NCBI GenBank assembly: GCA_910584375.1
Contig: CAJUAH010000033.1
Location: 1 to 45,844, forward strand
Length of the DNA: 45,844 nucleotides
Direction of reading: 5' to 3'
Source of the DNA: an uncultured Acetatifactor sp.
GTDB taxonomy: Bacteria > Bacillota > Clostridia > Lachnospirales > Lachnospiraceae
Both the position numbers and the translations under genes were made by a program. A model generated the notes under the pieces. It was given only the letters and a program-made list of their open reading frames with translations, had not been told where the DNA came from and ran no database searches. How positions within the stretch are numbered: position 1 is the stretch's first letter; each line of letters starts with the position of its first letter. Shown here in pieces: positions 5,641 through 13,697 of the stretch.

Positions 5641-6341
5641 CCTTAATAACCGACAAGCTCTCTACCTTCTTCTCCTCCTGGAGCACAACGATCGACACCT
5701 TCAAGACCAACGTGGGCTCCTGGTTCACTAACATTGGAAACTCTTTTAAGGAAAACATTGGGAATTTCAGCACAAACGTTGGAAATTGGTTCTCTAACCT
5801 AAAGGATTCCATCGGGAAGGCCCTGGGAGATCAGCTCTCCAACATCAAACAGGGCTTTGTGGATGTTAAAGACAACTTTTTAAACCTGCTTAAGAAGGTT
5901 GCGGATCTGTGGGTGGAGATCAACTCCCTGCCGCTGCGGATCCAGGAGAAGGTGAAAGAACTGTTTGAATACTTCTTCCTTCCGGACGAGGAACTGACGA
6001 ACCAGCGCCTGGACCAGATCCGCCAGAAGTTTGCTTTCATAGATTCCCTGGCCGGTAACGGAGAGTCCATCATAGACTTTCTGCAGAACGCCTCCGGGAA
6101 AAAGGCGCCGGTGATAACTATCAGCCTTGGCAGCTATAAAGGCTCCTTCAATTATGGCAGCGGCGACATTGTGATAGACTTCGCCTGGTATGAACCCTAT
6201 AAGCCCATGGTGGATAACATCGTAGCCGGCATCATATGGGCCGTCTGGCTCTGGCACATGTACAAGCGGATCCCGGATATCATTGCAGGCAACTCCATGA
6301 CAACGGCCTCCGTGCTGCGGGCTACAAGAAAGGATGACTGA
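5520..6341 (+). CDS. minor coat or attachment protein with helical repeats
   Basis: This protein of about 273 aa begins at TTG 5520 (weak GGGG upstream) with an acidic Asp/Gly stretch. A helical region follows with imperfect 11-residue repeats (FTNIGNSFKEN / FSTNVGNWFSN, about residues 60-95), and the C-terminal segment is hydrophobic and Trp-rich (about residues 225-250). It overlaps the preceding gene by 121 bp in the -1 frame; the frame is open only from 5469. No slippery heptamer is visible in the overlap, so a separate start is preferred over frameshifting. It is a probable virion protein; the exact role is unknown. Confidence 0.55.
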   Translation: MDDGDDGDSDNGSLIDSILSIPDRIAERLKVRFELLTSGITLITDKLSTFFSSWSTTIDTFKTNVGSWFTNIGNSFKENIGNFSTNVGNWFSNLKDSIGKALGDQLSNIKQGFVDVKDNFLNLLKKVADLWVEINSLPLRIQEKVKELFEYFFLPDEELTNQRLDQIRQKFAFIDSLAGNGESIIDFLQNASGKKAPVITISLGSYKGSFNYGSGDIVIDFAWYEPYKPMVDNIVAGIIWAVWLWHMYKRIPDIIAGNSMTTASVLRATRKDD

Positions 6342-6344
6342 TCT

Positions 6345-6593
6345 ATGATAACCGACAAACTGCTGGACATTGTTTTTAACTTTCTGGAAAGTATCCTGGA
6401 TAAACTCCCCGTGATGGATATATCCATTGACTTTTCCGCAGTCAGGGGCTTTTTATCCGTTGTGGGGACCGCCCTGTATTTCTTTCCCTGGCAGAAGGTG
6501 GCCCCGATTCTGGCCATCATCCTTCTGCTGCAGATGTGGCGGATCCTGATCAGTATTATCAAAACCATCTGGTCCGTGCTGCCCTTTTTATAA
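6345..6593 (+). CDS. small membrane protein, pVI-like
   Basis: This 82-aa protein starts 4 bp after the previous stop. It has hydrophobic stretches at about residues 32-47 and 52-80, ending in aromatic residues. Its place just upstream of the assembly ATPase and its size fit a pVI-type minor coat protein. This is inferred from topology. Confidence 0.55.
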   Translation: MITDKLLDIVFNFLESILDKLPVMDISIDFSAVRGFLSVVGTALYFFPWQKVAPILAIILLLQMWRILISIIKTIWSVLPFL

Positions 6594-6611
6594 AAATACT
6601 ATTGGGGAAAG

Positions 6612-6770
6612 TTGTAGCACAAGTTCATTCTGATCAACTTGGATCCGATCCGCTGCGCGCCTGCTTGTAGCACAACTTCCCCCCGCACGGCCCCGATCGG
6701 CACTTACTGAAGAAAAGTTGTAGCACAAACTCGCTGCAGCAACAAGGCGCTGCGTAAACCTGTAGCACAA
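6612..6770. promoter_or_regulatory. four TTGTAGCACAA sites before the Zot gene
   Basis: Sites lie at 6612-6622 and 6665-6675 (53 bp apart), then 6718-6728 and 6760-6770 (42 bp apart; the last begins with C). The first pair and its interior repeat the block at 564-637. They fill the 190-bp gap before the ATPase gene, which has no other feature. Confidence 0.68.
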
Positions 6771-6784
6771 GTGAGGTATAAGAA

Positions 6785-7642
6785 ATGCTCAAAACTATTG
6801 GAAATATGTTCTCCATCATGCTGGCCTGGCTGAAATACCCGGTCCTTTTCGTCCTGGTCGTCATGGGGATCTTCTTTATTGACTGTATGATCTGGTACGT
6901 GATCCGCTACATAAAGGGCGACCGGGTAAATAAAGGCAGCGCCAGGAAACCGCCAAAGCGCAGCCTCTTATTGAAGATCTTTGTGGACGCGCCCCGCCAG
7001 TATGTGGATGATCTCTACAACCGCAAACCGGACTTCTTTCTTCCCCAGGGCCTGGTGATCTTCACCGGCCGCCAGGGCAACGGCAAGACCATCTCCCTGA
7101 TGCAGTACGCCATGGAGCTGCTGGATACCTACCCCAAGGCCAAGTGTATCAGCAATACAAAGTTTGCCTTTCAAGATGAGCAATTAAGACACTGGACCCA
7201 GCTGATCAACTATAAGAATGAACATATGGGAGTGATCGCCATCATTGACGAGCTGCAGAACTGGTTCTCCAGCAATTCCTCCCGCAACTTCCCTCCGGAC
7301 ATGCTCTCGGTGATTACCCAGAACCGCAAGAACCGCCGTGTGATCCTGGGGACAGCCCAGAACTTCTACCTGCTGGCCAAGCCCATCCGCTCCCAGTGCA
7401 CGGAGATCCGGGAGTGCGTGACCCTGGCCGGCGTGCTCACCGTCGTGATCCGCCGGGAGCCGGTAGTGGACAATGACGGGGAAGTAAAACAGCTCAAGTA
7501 CAGGGGTATGTACTGTTTTGCCCATGACCGGCGCCTGCGGGATTCCTATGATACTTACTCTGTCATAGAAAACCTGGCTAAGTCCGGTTTCTACCAGAAT
7601 CCTGTTTTAGTCTCACAAGTGACACAATCAGACGGTAAATAA
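6785..7642 (+). CDS. Zot-like assembly ATPase (pI-like)
   Basis: This 285-aa protein starts at ATG 6785 with GAGGT upstream. It has an N-terminal transmembrane segment (about residues 13-37), a basic linker, then an ATPase domain with Walker A GRQGNGKT and Walker B IAIIDELQNWF, and downstream QNRKNRRVILGTAQNF. This is the hallmark morphogenesis protein of inoviruses, which drives virion extrusion through the membrane. In Gram-negative phages an outer-membrane pIV partner is needed; none is seen here, as expected for a monoderm host. Confidence 0.88.
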   Translation: MLKTIGNMFSIMLAWLKYPVLFVLVVMGIFFIDCMIWYVIRYIKGDRVNKGSARKPPKRSLLLKIFVDAPRQYVDDLYNRKPDFFLPQGLVIFTGRQGNGKTISLMQYAMELLDTYPKAKCISNTKFAFQDEQLRHWTQLINYKNEHMGVIAIIDELQNWFSSNSSRNFPPDMLSVITQNRKNRRVILGTAQNFYLLAKPIRSQCTEIRECVTLAGVLTVVIRREPVVDNDGEVKQLKYRGMYCFAHDRRLRDSYDTYSVIENLAKSGFYQNPVLVSQVTQSDGK

Positions 7643-7652
7643 CAGGAAAAAA

Positions 7653-7708
7653 GGCCGGGCAGGCATGGGCAGCCGCGGGCGGCTGCGGGGCCTGCCCGGC
7701 CCCTTTTT
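7653..7708. terminator. strong terminator after the Zot gene
   Basis: A 12-bp perfect stem GGCCGGGCAGGC/GCCTGCCCGGCC (7653-7664/7690-7701) with an inner GC hairpin is flanked by A6 and T6. It can act in both directions and separates the structural genes from the replication genes. Confidence 0.85.
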
Positions 7709-7801
7709 TCACCCCCGCCACGGGCCTGTAATACGTGGTCTCAAAAATCAAGTCACAACAGGGTCAAGTGCCCGAAAATACTGGCAAAAGTGGCGATTTT
7801 G

Positions 7802-7834
7802 AAATTTCGAGAAAAGGAGGGTTTCTCGAAATTT
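7802..7834. promoter_or_regulatory. perfect hairpin with AGGAGGG loop before the Rep gene
   Basis: AAATTTCGAGAAA (7802-7814) and TTTCTCGAAATTT (7822-7834) are exact reverse complements around a 7-nt loop AGGAGGG. It ends 12 bp before the Rep start at 7847. It could be a rolling-circle nick-site hairpin or a translational control element holding a decoy Shine-Dalgarno sequence. Confidence 0.6.
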
Positions 7835-7846
7835 TTGGAGGTTCTT

Positions 7847-9463
7847 ATGATTGAGGAAAACATCTACAAATGTACCTTGTTTGAAAACATGTCCCCAGAG
7901 GACAAACAATTCTGGTTTGACGTCAAACAGAAGAAGTTTTTACACAACATAGACACGTTTTACTACTCCGTGAAGTTCAAGAACGACTTCCGCAGCATGA
8001 CAAAGGACGAGTCCGTGCTCCGGCTGCGCAAATTTTTCGAGCATAAATACAACTATATCCGGGAGCATTTCGACACGGATGACTTTTACATCCCGCAGTT
8101 AGGCCGCTCCCTGGTCTTAAAACCCGTGACCTTTTCTCGCTACTATACCGTCTGCCTGTCCTGCCCGGAATACTTCGATATCTTCTTAGCGCCCGTGGTT
8201 CCCAAAGCCGCCGACGGCGGGGAGTCCGTGACCTGTGAATGCATCGTGCAGATCCGCTCCTACATGCTTTGGCAGTTTGGCGTCAAAGACTGCTTTGAGA
8301 ACTCTTACGACTACGTGAAACGGATCGCCGAATACTTCCGCCTCGAGATCGACTTCGTCCAGGAAAACCGTGTGGACTACTGCTGGCATACCAACTACCT
8401 ACGGGACCCTGAAACCTTCTTTGCTCCGGACAACTTCTACAAGATGCGCGTCGACCGTTTCAAGAACGCCACTTACGTCACCAACAAAGTGGGCGCTGAA
8501 GACTACGAGATCGACTACGTGGCCCTGGGCAGACGATCCGACAAAGTATTTATCCGCATCTACCAGAAAACCAGGGAAGTGATCGAGCAGAACTACAAGC
8601 CCTGGTTCCTCCTGATCTGGCAGATGAACGGCCTGATCAACCGCTATGACAAGTACGTCTACGAAAAAGCCTATGAAAAAAGATCCTGGCACTACCGCTT
8701 TATGGCCCGCCTGGAATTTTACCGGGAGTACGGCACGGATCCGTCCATGGTGGACTACGTCTCCCGGATCCTCTCCGGGGATCTGGCCATAGAGGAAAAC
8801 GACCTGATCAGGCTGGCGAACAAACTGACGCCGCCCTTAAACTACGTGATCAACATCGAGTTCCAGACCATGCGCCGCCATAGCAAGAGCTACGACCTGG
8901 TATCCTTCAAGGATCACCGAAACAAAGGGGAAACCAAAAGGATCTATGACTACCTGGATAACCGGAAGATCATCACCGATTACCTCACGGACAAAGTATT
9001 CCGCCTGACAAAATACGACCCCGACATAGAAAAAAGCCGCCGGGAGATGTGCCCCTTCTGGGCCGCCCTGCGCCGTACCCGCTGCATGGACATGAAGATG
9101 ACTCCCGAGACAGTCAAGCTTGTGCGCATCTACAACCGCAAACTCTCCAGCTCCGCCATGCAGAAACGCTTTGTGAATGCCGCCGTCACCCTGGGACTTT
9201 ATATCCGGGGCTCCAACGCGGACAGCCCCATCCAGGACTGCTTTGAGGCCCTGCTGCGCATGAACGACAACGACATTCACAACGCCCGGCGCTATAAGAC
9301 AAAAAAACTCCGGCAGCTCAATGCGGATGAGCTTGCCGAAGTCTTTGAAACTGACCAGATACACCGCTTCTCGTTCGTCGATGAAGACAGCGGCATCCTG
9401 TATGACTATGATAACCTATTCCTGCGGCATAGTCAAGAGGGAGGTGCCCCCGATGACGATTAG
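7847..9463 (+). CDS. replication initiation protein (Rep_trans-like)
   Basis: This 538-aa protein uses ATG 7847, which has TTGGAGG at 7 bp; the frame is open further upstream only through the hairpin. The sequence shows no clear HUH pair, but the pattern VDYCWHTNYLRDPETFF and RLEFYREYG resembles Rep_trans/pT181-type rolling-circle initiators that use a Tyr nucleophile. The place next to the integrase and near candidate origin hairpins fits. The family assignment is from memory of motif style, not a search. Confidence 0.65.
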   Translation: MIEENIYKCTLFENMSPEDKQFWFDVKQKKFLHNIDTFYYSVKFKNDFRSMTKDESVLRLRKFFEHKYNYIREHFDTDDFYIPQLGRSLVLKPVTFSRYYTVCLSCPEYFDIFLAPVVPKAADGGESVTCECIVQIRSYMLWQFGVKDCFENSYDYVKRIAEYFRLEIDFVQENRVDYCWHTNYLRDPETFFAPDNFYKMRVDRFKNATYVTNKVGAEDYEIDYVALGRRSDKVFIRIYQKTREVIEQNYKPWFLLIWQMNGLINRYDKYVYEKAYEKRSWHYRFMARLEFYREYGTDPSMVDYVSRILSGDLAIEENDLIRLANKLTPPLNYVINIEFQTMRRHSKSYDLVSFKDHRNKGETKRIYDYLDNRKIITDYLTDKVFRLTKYDPDIEKSRREMCPFWAALRRTRCMDMKMTPETVKLVRIYNRKLSSSAMQKRFVNAAVTLGLYIRGSNADSPIQDCFEALLRMNDNDIHNARRYKTKKLRQLNADELAEVFETDQIHRFSFVDEDSGILYDYDNLFLRHSQEGGAPDDD

Positions 9464-10364
9464 GCAGTGTTATGACCGTTTCATCGCTGACCGCATGGTC
9501 TACTGCGCCGCCAAGACCATACACACCTACACCATGCACCTGGGACTCTTCCTCCGCTGGATCTCAGACAGCTATGGGCCGGCAGAGCAGACCGGCTTTC
9601 AGGATCTGCCTCCTTCCGACAACATTTTTACCGCCTATATCCTCTACCTGCGCTCCAAAGGCTCCTGTAAAAACGTCACCATTCGCAGCTACGCCCGGAG
9701 CGTCAAGGCATTCCTGGCCTACTGTTATGAGGAGGATCTATGCCAGGACTACCTGAAAAAAGCAAAGCTCCCAAAAGACGACTCCCTCCCCAAACAGCCC
9801 CTGCTGGAAGAGGAAGTGCGGCGCCTGGATGCCTGCTTTGACAAAAAGACCTTAAAAGGCATCCGCAACTACTGCATCGTTCACCTGATGCTGGACTGCG
9901 GCCTGCGCAGCCAGGAAGTTCGATCCCTGCGCTTTGAACACTTAGACCCCGCCCATAACCTGCTCCATATCTACGTAAGCAAAGAATGCAAAAGCCGTAT
10001 CACCATGATCCCCGGTTTCCTCCTGGATGCAATCGCCTCCTACCGATTCCTGCAGCAGCGCAAAGACGGCCTGGTCTTCCAGGGACTGCGAGGCAACGTA
10101 CCGTTAAGCGAAAACGCCCTGAAACAGATCTTTTCAGTTTTAAAGATACAGAGCGATATTCCCCGCCTCCATGCCCATCTCCTCCGGCACACCTTCGCGA
10201 CCAGCTACCTGATGGCCGGCGGCAACTTAGAGTTCCTGCGGGTGCTCCTGGGACATTACGACTACACCGTCACCAAGGGCTACTCCTCCCTGGCCGCCCA
10301 GTACCGGATGCTGGGAATCCCGGTGTACAGACTGGATCCCATCTTCTTCCGCACAATCTCTTAG
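9453..10364 (+). CDS. int: tyrosine recombinase, prophage integrase
   Basis: This 303-aa protein starts at ATG 9453 with GGGAGGTG upstream and overlaps the end of the Rep gene by 11 bp. The N-terminal SAM-like core-binding domain (about residues 1-100) is followed by the catalytic domain: first Arg in GLRSQEVRSLRF, HLLRHTFATSY, and LGHYDYTVTKGYSSL with the Tyr nucleophile. It is next to the right attachment repeat; the last codon and stop lie inside it. It should catalyse integration at tRNA-Lys. No excisionase gene is recognised. Confidence 0.93.
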   Translation: MTIRQCYDRFIADRMVYCAAKTIHTYTMHLGLFLRWISDSYGPAEQTGFQDLPPSDNIFTAYILYLRSKGSCKNVTIRSYARSVKAFLAYCYEEDLCQDYLKKAKLPKDDSLPKQPLLEEEVRRLDACFDKKTLKGIRNYCIVHLMLDCGLRSQEVRSLRFEHLDPAHNLLHIYVSKECKSRITMIPGFLLDAIASYRFLQQRKDGLVFQGLRGNVPLSENALKQIFSVLKIQSDIPRLHAHLLRHTFATSYLMAGGNLEFLRVLLGHYDYTVTKGYSSLAAQYRMLGIPVYRLDPIFFRTIS

Positions 10365-10512
10365 ACACCTTTTTCACGAATCAGGGCATCTAACCGGGCA
10401 AAGCCTTTTACGGGCAAAAAAAAGCCCCACAACCCGCATATATAAGCGAATCCCAGGACTTCTAATGCACCGCCAGGGGCTCGAACCCTGGACACCCTGA
10501 TTAAGAGTCAGG
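10359..10512. repeat. right attachment repeat (154 bp)
   Basis: This is identical to 393-546. It supplies the 3' half of the intact tRNA-Lys and its terminator (GC hairpin plus T8 read on the minus strand, 10416-10423). The integrase stop codon TAG (10362-10364) lies inside it. Confidence 0.9.
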
Positions 10513-10538
10513 TGCTCTACCAACTGAGCTAGCGGTGC
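10466..10538 (-). tRNA. tRNA-Lys(CUU)
   Basis: A 73-nt cloverleaf on the minus strand has acceptor GCACCGC/GCGGTGC, anticodon stem CCTGA/TCAGG with loop CTCTTAA giving anticodon CTT, and a T-loop GTTCGAG. CCA is not encoded. The 3' half is supplied by the prophage repeat. Confidence 0.96.
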
Positions 10539-10638
10539 GTTTTACAAGGATTTTAGCGCTGTTCCTTAACACAAGTGATATATTATCATATGGTTTATGG
10601 AAATGCAAGCATTTTTTTCAAAAAAATTAAGAAATTTT

Positions 10639-11250
10639 TCACTTTTTAGCTGCCGGGACATCAATCTCAAATATATACTTTTCATACGCGTTTATCACCT
10701 GTGTCTCATTGTAGGTGGACAGACGGGGAAAGGATCTTCCGTAATTCATATGCACATGTCCGTGGATAAAAAAGGACGGCTTGTACTTATCCATCAGAGT
10801 GCGGAATATCTTAAACCCTCTGTGGGGCAGATCCTCCCCGTCATTAAACTGATAGGCAGGCGAGTGAGCCAGCAGTATGTCAAATCCTCTGCGATATTTG
10901 AGCCTCCACCAGAGTTTCCTTACCCGCCTGCGCATCTGAGACTGGGTGTATTGATGGCTGCCGGGCTTGTAGCGCATGGAGCCCCCCAAGCCCAAAATGC
11001 GGATCCCCTCATGCACATAGATCTGATCCTCGATGCAGGTACAGCCGTCGGGCGGAACCTCCTCATATCGCTCGTCATGGTTTCCATGCACATACAAAAC
11101 AGGCCCATGAGCAAACGTGGCCAAAAAAGACAGATATTGAGGTTTTAAGTCTCCGCAGGAGAGGATCAGATCGATCCCCTCCAGATAACTCTTTTCAAAA
11201 TAATCCCACAACAGCGGTGATTCCTGGTCTGCGATCGCCAAAATTTTCAT
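10639..11250 (-). CDS. calcineurin-like metallophosphoesterase
   Basis: This 203-aa protein starts at ATG 11250. Phosphoesterase motifs are in order: N-terminal ILAIADQE (DxH position altered to DxE), CGDLK, GNHDE, LLAHSP and HGHVH. These bind two metal ions in the family. It is compact, cytoplasmic, and probably acts on a small phosphodiester or phosphomonoester; the substrate cannot be told. The DxH-to-DxE change is unusual and would alter one metal ligand. Confidence 0.85.
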   Translation of the reverse strand: MKILAIADQESPLLWDYFEKSYLEGIDLILSCGDLKPQYLSFLATFAHGPVLYVHGNHDERYEEVPPDGCTCIEDQIYVHEGIRILGLGGSMRYKPGSHQYTQSQMRRRVRKLWWRLKYRRGFDILLAHSPAYQFNDGEDLPHRGFKIFRTLMDKYKPSFFIHGHVHMNYGRSFPRLSTYNETQVINAYEKYIFEIDVPAAKK

Positions 11251-11269
11251 CGGACACTCCCACTTCTCT

Positions 11270-13219
11270 TTATTCCCGCGAGCCGGATTCGCTTTCTTTG
11301 GTCTTGCCCAGCCCCTGCATCCTGGTAACGGCCTGCGCCTCCTCCGTCAGATCTGAAATGGAGGGAATGCTCCCTACCACATTTTCCGCCAGCCAGTCCA
11401 TCGTGATGATATCTCTGGGCGGAATGACCTGATCGGACTTGTTCATAACGGTTCCGTCCTGTGTCAGCAGTTCCCCATAAAAGGGAGTGAGCGCGTCCGA
11501 GCAGATATTGTTGCGCAGCAGGCTCACCAGACGCTGGGTACCCTGGGGCAGATCCTGCGAACAGATCAGATCCACTACGCCCGCGGACATGCCCCACCAG
11601 TAATTGATGGCTTTGTTGTCCACCGCGTCCGTCTCTTCCTTCCAGGTGCCGTTCAATATGATGCGGACGATCTTTTCATACAGTTTGCCCCAGTGCCAAG
11701 TGGTCATGGCCAGATTGTCCGGCGTTTCCCCGCTGATGCAATAGAGCCCGAAGTGCCGGGTCGTCTTGCCGGGAGACGTCATATCCTGGTCCATTATGTA
11801 GTTGATCTCCGGATCGTCGGTGATCCTGGCCGGACGGTCCTTCAGCGTGCGCCAGTCCAGATAGACCCTGGCGTGGGGATTGACCATCCTCGCTCCCAGA
11901 GCAAATGCGTTGATATTGGCAGCCATACCATAAATCGGGTAATCGGCAATATAGCCTATCTTATTGGTGGTGGTCATGGAACCCGCAATGGCGCCCGCCA
12001 GGAATTTTGCCTCATACATTCTGGCATAATAAGTCCGCAGCGTGGGGTGGGAGATATTCAGCGAACAGTTCAGTATCTTCACATCCGGATGGTTGGCCGC
12101 GATCTTCAGACTGGCGGGAATCATCACCGGCGTGGTGGTGAACAGCACATTGTAGCCGTCTTTGATGGCCTGCTCCATCCGCTCCAGATCATTTTCCCCC
12201 GCTATGATATTTTCATAGGCTTTCGTCTCCACCTGTCCAGGGAACACATTATCCAGATACAGCCGCCCCAACTCATGGCTGTAAGTCCAGCTGGAAGTTC
12301 TGTGATCCTTTTCATATAAAAACGCGATCCTGACCTTGTTCACGTTTTCCGGCATGACAAGGTTTAACAGATTCCTGTAGAGATTGTGAGATACCTCCTC
12401 CTTGGGAGGATCCATGAGCAGCTCAATGGACTCCTCCTTGGTCAGCACCAGGAATTCATCCCATACCTTTGCCAGATCCTTCTTGATCTCCTGCTCGGTC
12501 TTCTGCAAAGTCTCCTGATAGCCAAACACAGTCAGAAACGCCAGGAAAGCGTCTCCCACGGTGATGGGCAGCCTGTTGCCGCCCTTGGACTCAAAGGCAT
12601 TGCGGAAATGAAAATAGACCGACTCAAACTCCATGCGGTCGTCGTAAGACCACTGCTCGCCCTTCGGTGTGCCGATCTGCTCCAGGAGCTGGGCAAAACG
12701 GCCTTTCTCGCTGAAATAGACCGTGTTCAGACCCGTCACCTCATAGAAATCCAAAAACTCATAGTAGATCTCATTCTCCTTGGTCTCCGAACGCTTGGGC
12801 ACGATGCGGATCACGGAGCAGGGCACGCTGTAGGCATTCAGATATTTCAGAATGCTGACCCGCTTGTTGCCCTCCTGCACATAGAAACGGTTCATAAACT
12901 CATAGACCTTCACCGGATCCCGCAGACCCTCCTCCTCCAGCGTGGTATACAGACGAATCCATTTGCCCGCAAATTCCGAGGAGGCGTCCAGAAGAGGCAT
13001 AAAATTGGCCGCAAAGGAATTGGTGCGCCCCTTTGTCTTGGTGCCCACGATCAGCTCCAGGGGCACCTCGCACACCCCCAGATTCACTTCATATTCCACA
13101 TTGGTAAAAGACAGTATCTCTTCCAGCACCGGCAGATAGGGATATCCGCCCTTCAACACCCGGGCGCGGTATTCCTTCCGCCCGGCGCTCAACGCATTGC
13201 TGTAATTTTCGTATGACAT
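11270..13219 (-). CDS. ParB-like / BMP-domain fusion protein
   Basis: This 649-aa protein starts at 13219. The N-terminal ~150 residues look ParB/Srx-like (EVPLELIVGTKTKGR then YVQEGNKRVSILKYLNA). The region from ~290 is a BMP/PnrA-type periplasmic-binding fold (VNKVRIAFLYEKDHRTSSW; TNKIGYIADYPIYGMAANIN; WHWGKLYEKIVRIILNG). BMP proteins normally are lipoproteins that bind nucleosides, but no signal peptide or lipobox is present, so this one appears cytoplasmic. It is likely a sensor or ligand-binding regulator. It overlaps nothing; a Fur-type gene lies upstream. Confidence 0.75.
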   Translation of the reverse strand: MSYENYSNALSAGRKEYRARVLKGGYPYLPVLEEILSFTNVEYEVNLGVCEVPLELIVGTKTKGRTNSFAANFMPLLDASSEFAGKWIRLYTTLEEEGLRDPVKVYEFMNRFYVQEGNKRVSILKYLNAYSVPCSVIRIVPKRSETKENEIYYEFLDFYEVTGLNTVYFSEKGRFAQLLEQIGTPKGEQWSYDDRMEFESVYFHFRNAFESKGGNRLPITVGDAFLAFLTVFGYQETLQKTEQEIKKDLAKVWDEFLVLTKEESIELLMDPPKEEVSHNLYRNLLNLVMPENVNKVRIAFLYEKDHRTSSWTYSHELGRLYLDNVFPGQVETKAYENIIAGENDLERMEQAIKDGYNVLFTTTPVMIPASLKIAANHPDVKILNCSLNISHPTLRTYYARMYEAKFLAGAIAGSMTTTNKIGYIADYPIYGMAANINAFALGARMVNPHARVYLDWRTLKDRPARITDDPEINYIMDQDMTSPGKTTRHFGLYCISGETPDNLAMTTWHWGKLYEKIVRIILNGTWKEETDAVDNKAINYWWGMSAGVVDLICSQDLPQGTQRLVSLLRNNICSDALTPFYGELLTQDGTVMNKSDQVIPPRDIITMDWLAENVVGSIPSISDLTEEAQAVTRMQGLGKTKESESGSRE

Positions 13220-13242
13220 ATTTCCCTCCGTCCAAAAGCAGG

Positions 13243-13689
13243 CTACTGTTTAGCCTTACACTCCTTACAATACCCATAAAGCTCCAACTTATGCCCGGTG
13301 ATCTCAAAATCTCCCTGCAACTGCGGGAGCCGGGCATGCATATGTTCAAACGGGCAGCTCTCCAATGGCACCCGCTTATGACAGCCTAGGCACAGGGCAT
13401 AATGTGTGTGGTCGCCCCGGTCCAGCTCATACAGGATCGTGTCGTCCCCCATCCAACTGCTCCTGACCAGCAGTCCCCGCTCCTCAAAGGCCGCCAGGAT
13501 CCTGTAGATCGTAGATACCGCGTATCCGGTCTCTCCAGCGCTCTCCCCCAGTCTCTTATATATCTGTATGGCGCTGAGCGGCTCCCTGGCCCCCAAAAGC
13601 ACCTGGTATACGTCCTTGCGCTGCCGGGTCCATTTGATCCCGGCAGGATACTCCTGTCTTTCCATATGCTCCCTGCGTTCCTTTGCCAT
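13243..13689 (-). CDS. Fur-family metal-dependent regulator
   Basis: This 148-aa protein starts at ATG 13689. The winged helix (about residues 18-85; STIYRILAAFEERGLL) is followed by the dimerisation domain with two structural zinc motifs (CLGCH and CKEC) and His-rich ligands (DHTHYALC). It is 8 bp downstream of the exporter gene in one operon whose promoter has a palindromic operator, so it probably controls that exporter. The metal (Zn, Mn or Fe) is not decidable from sequence. Confidence 0.88.
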   Translation of the reverse strand: MAKERREHMERQEYPAGIKWTRQRKDVYQVLLGAREPLSAIQIYKRLGESAGETGYAVSTIYRILAAFEERGLLVRSSWMGDDTILYELDRGDHTHYALCLGCHKRVPLESCPFEHMHARLPQLQGDFEITGHKLELYGYCKECKAKQ

Positions 13690-13697
13690 ATTCCCCT

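Larger units (their letters stand above)
393..10512. mobile_element. inovirus-like prophage in tRNA-Lys
   Basis: The element is bounded by 154-bp perfect direct repeats containing the tRNA-Lys 3' half. One unit is 9,966 bp. Supporting content in order: XRE repressor, small early genes, giant inverted repeat, strings of short membrane proteins, 64-aa major coat protein followed by a terminator, secreted adsorption-type protein, Zot-like ATPase with Walker motifs, replication initiator and tyrosine integrase. No tail, capsid, portal or terminase gene is present. Gene order and protein sizes fit filamentous phages of Gram-positive hosts. All hallmark frames are open, so it may still be functional. 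Confidence 0.88.

Noticed and set aside
564..6770. CRISPR-like reading of the recurrent TTGTAGCACAA motif
   Set aside because: Repeats are 11 bp, dispersed over kilobases in small groups, and have no cas genes; they behave as operator-type sites.
7790..7846. Upstream GTG start for the Rep gene
   Set aside because: It would translate through the perfect hairpin and lacks a good ribosome site, whereas ATG 7847 has TTGGAGG at proper distance.
9321..9452. N-terminal extension of the integrase
   Set aside because: It overlaps the Rep coding sequence with no ribosome site; ATG 9453 has GGGAGGTG and gives a normal integrase length.
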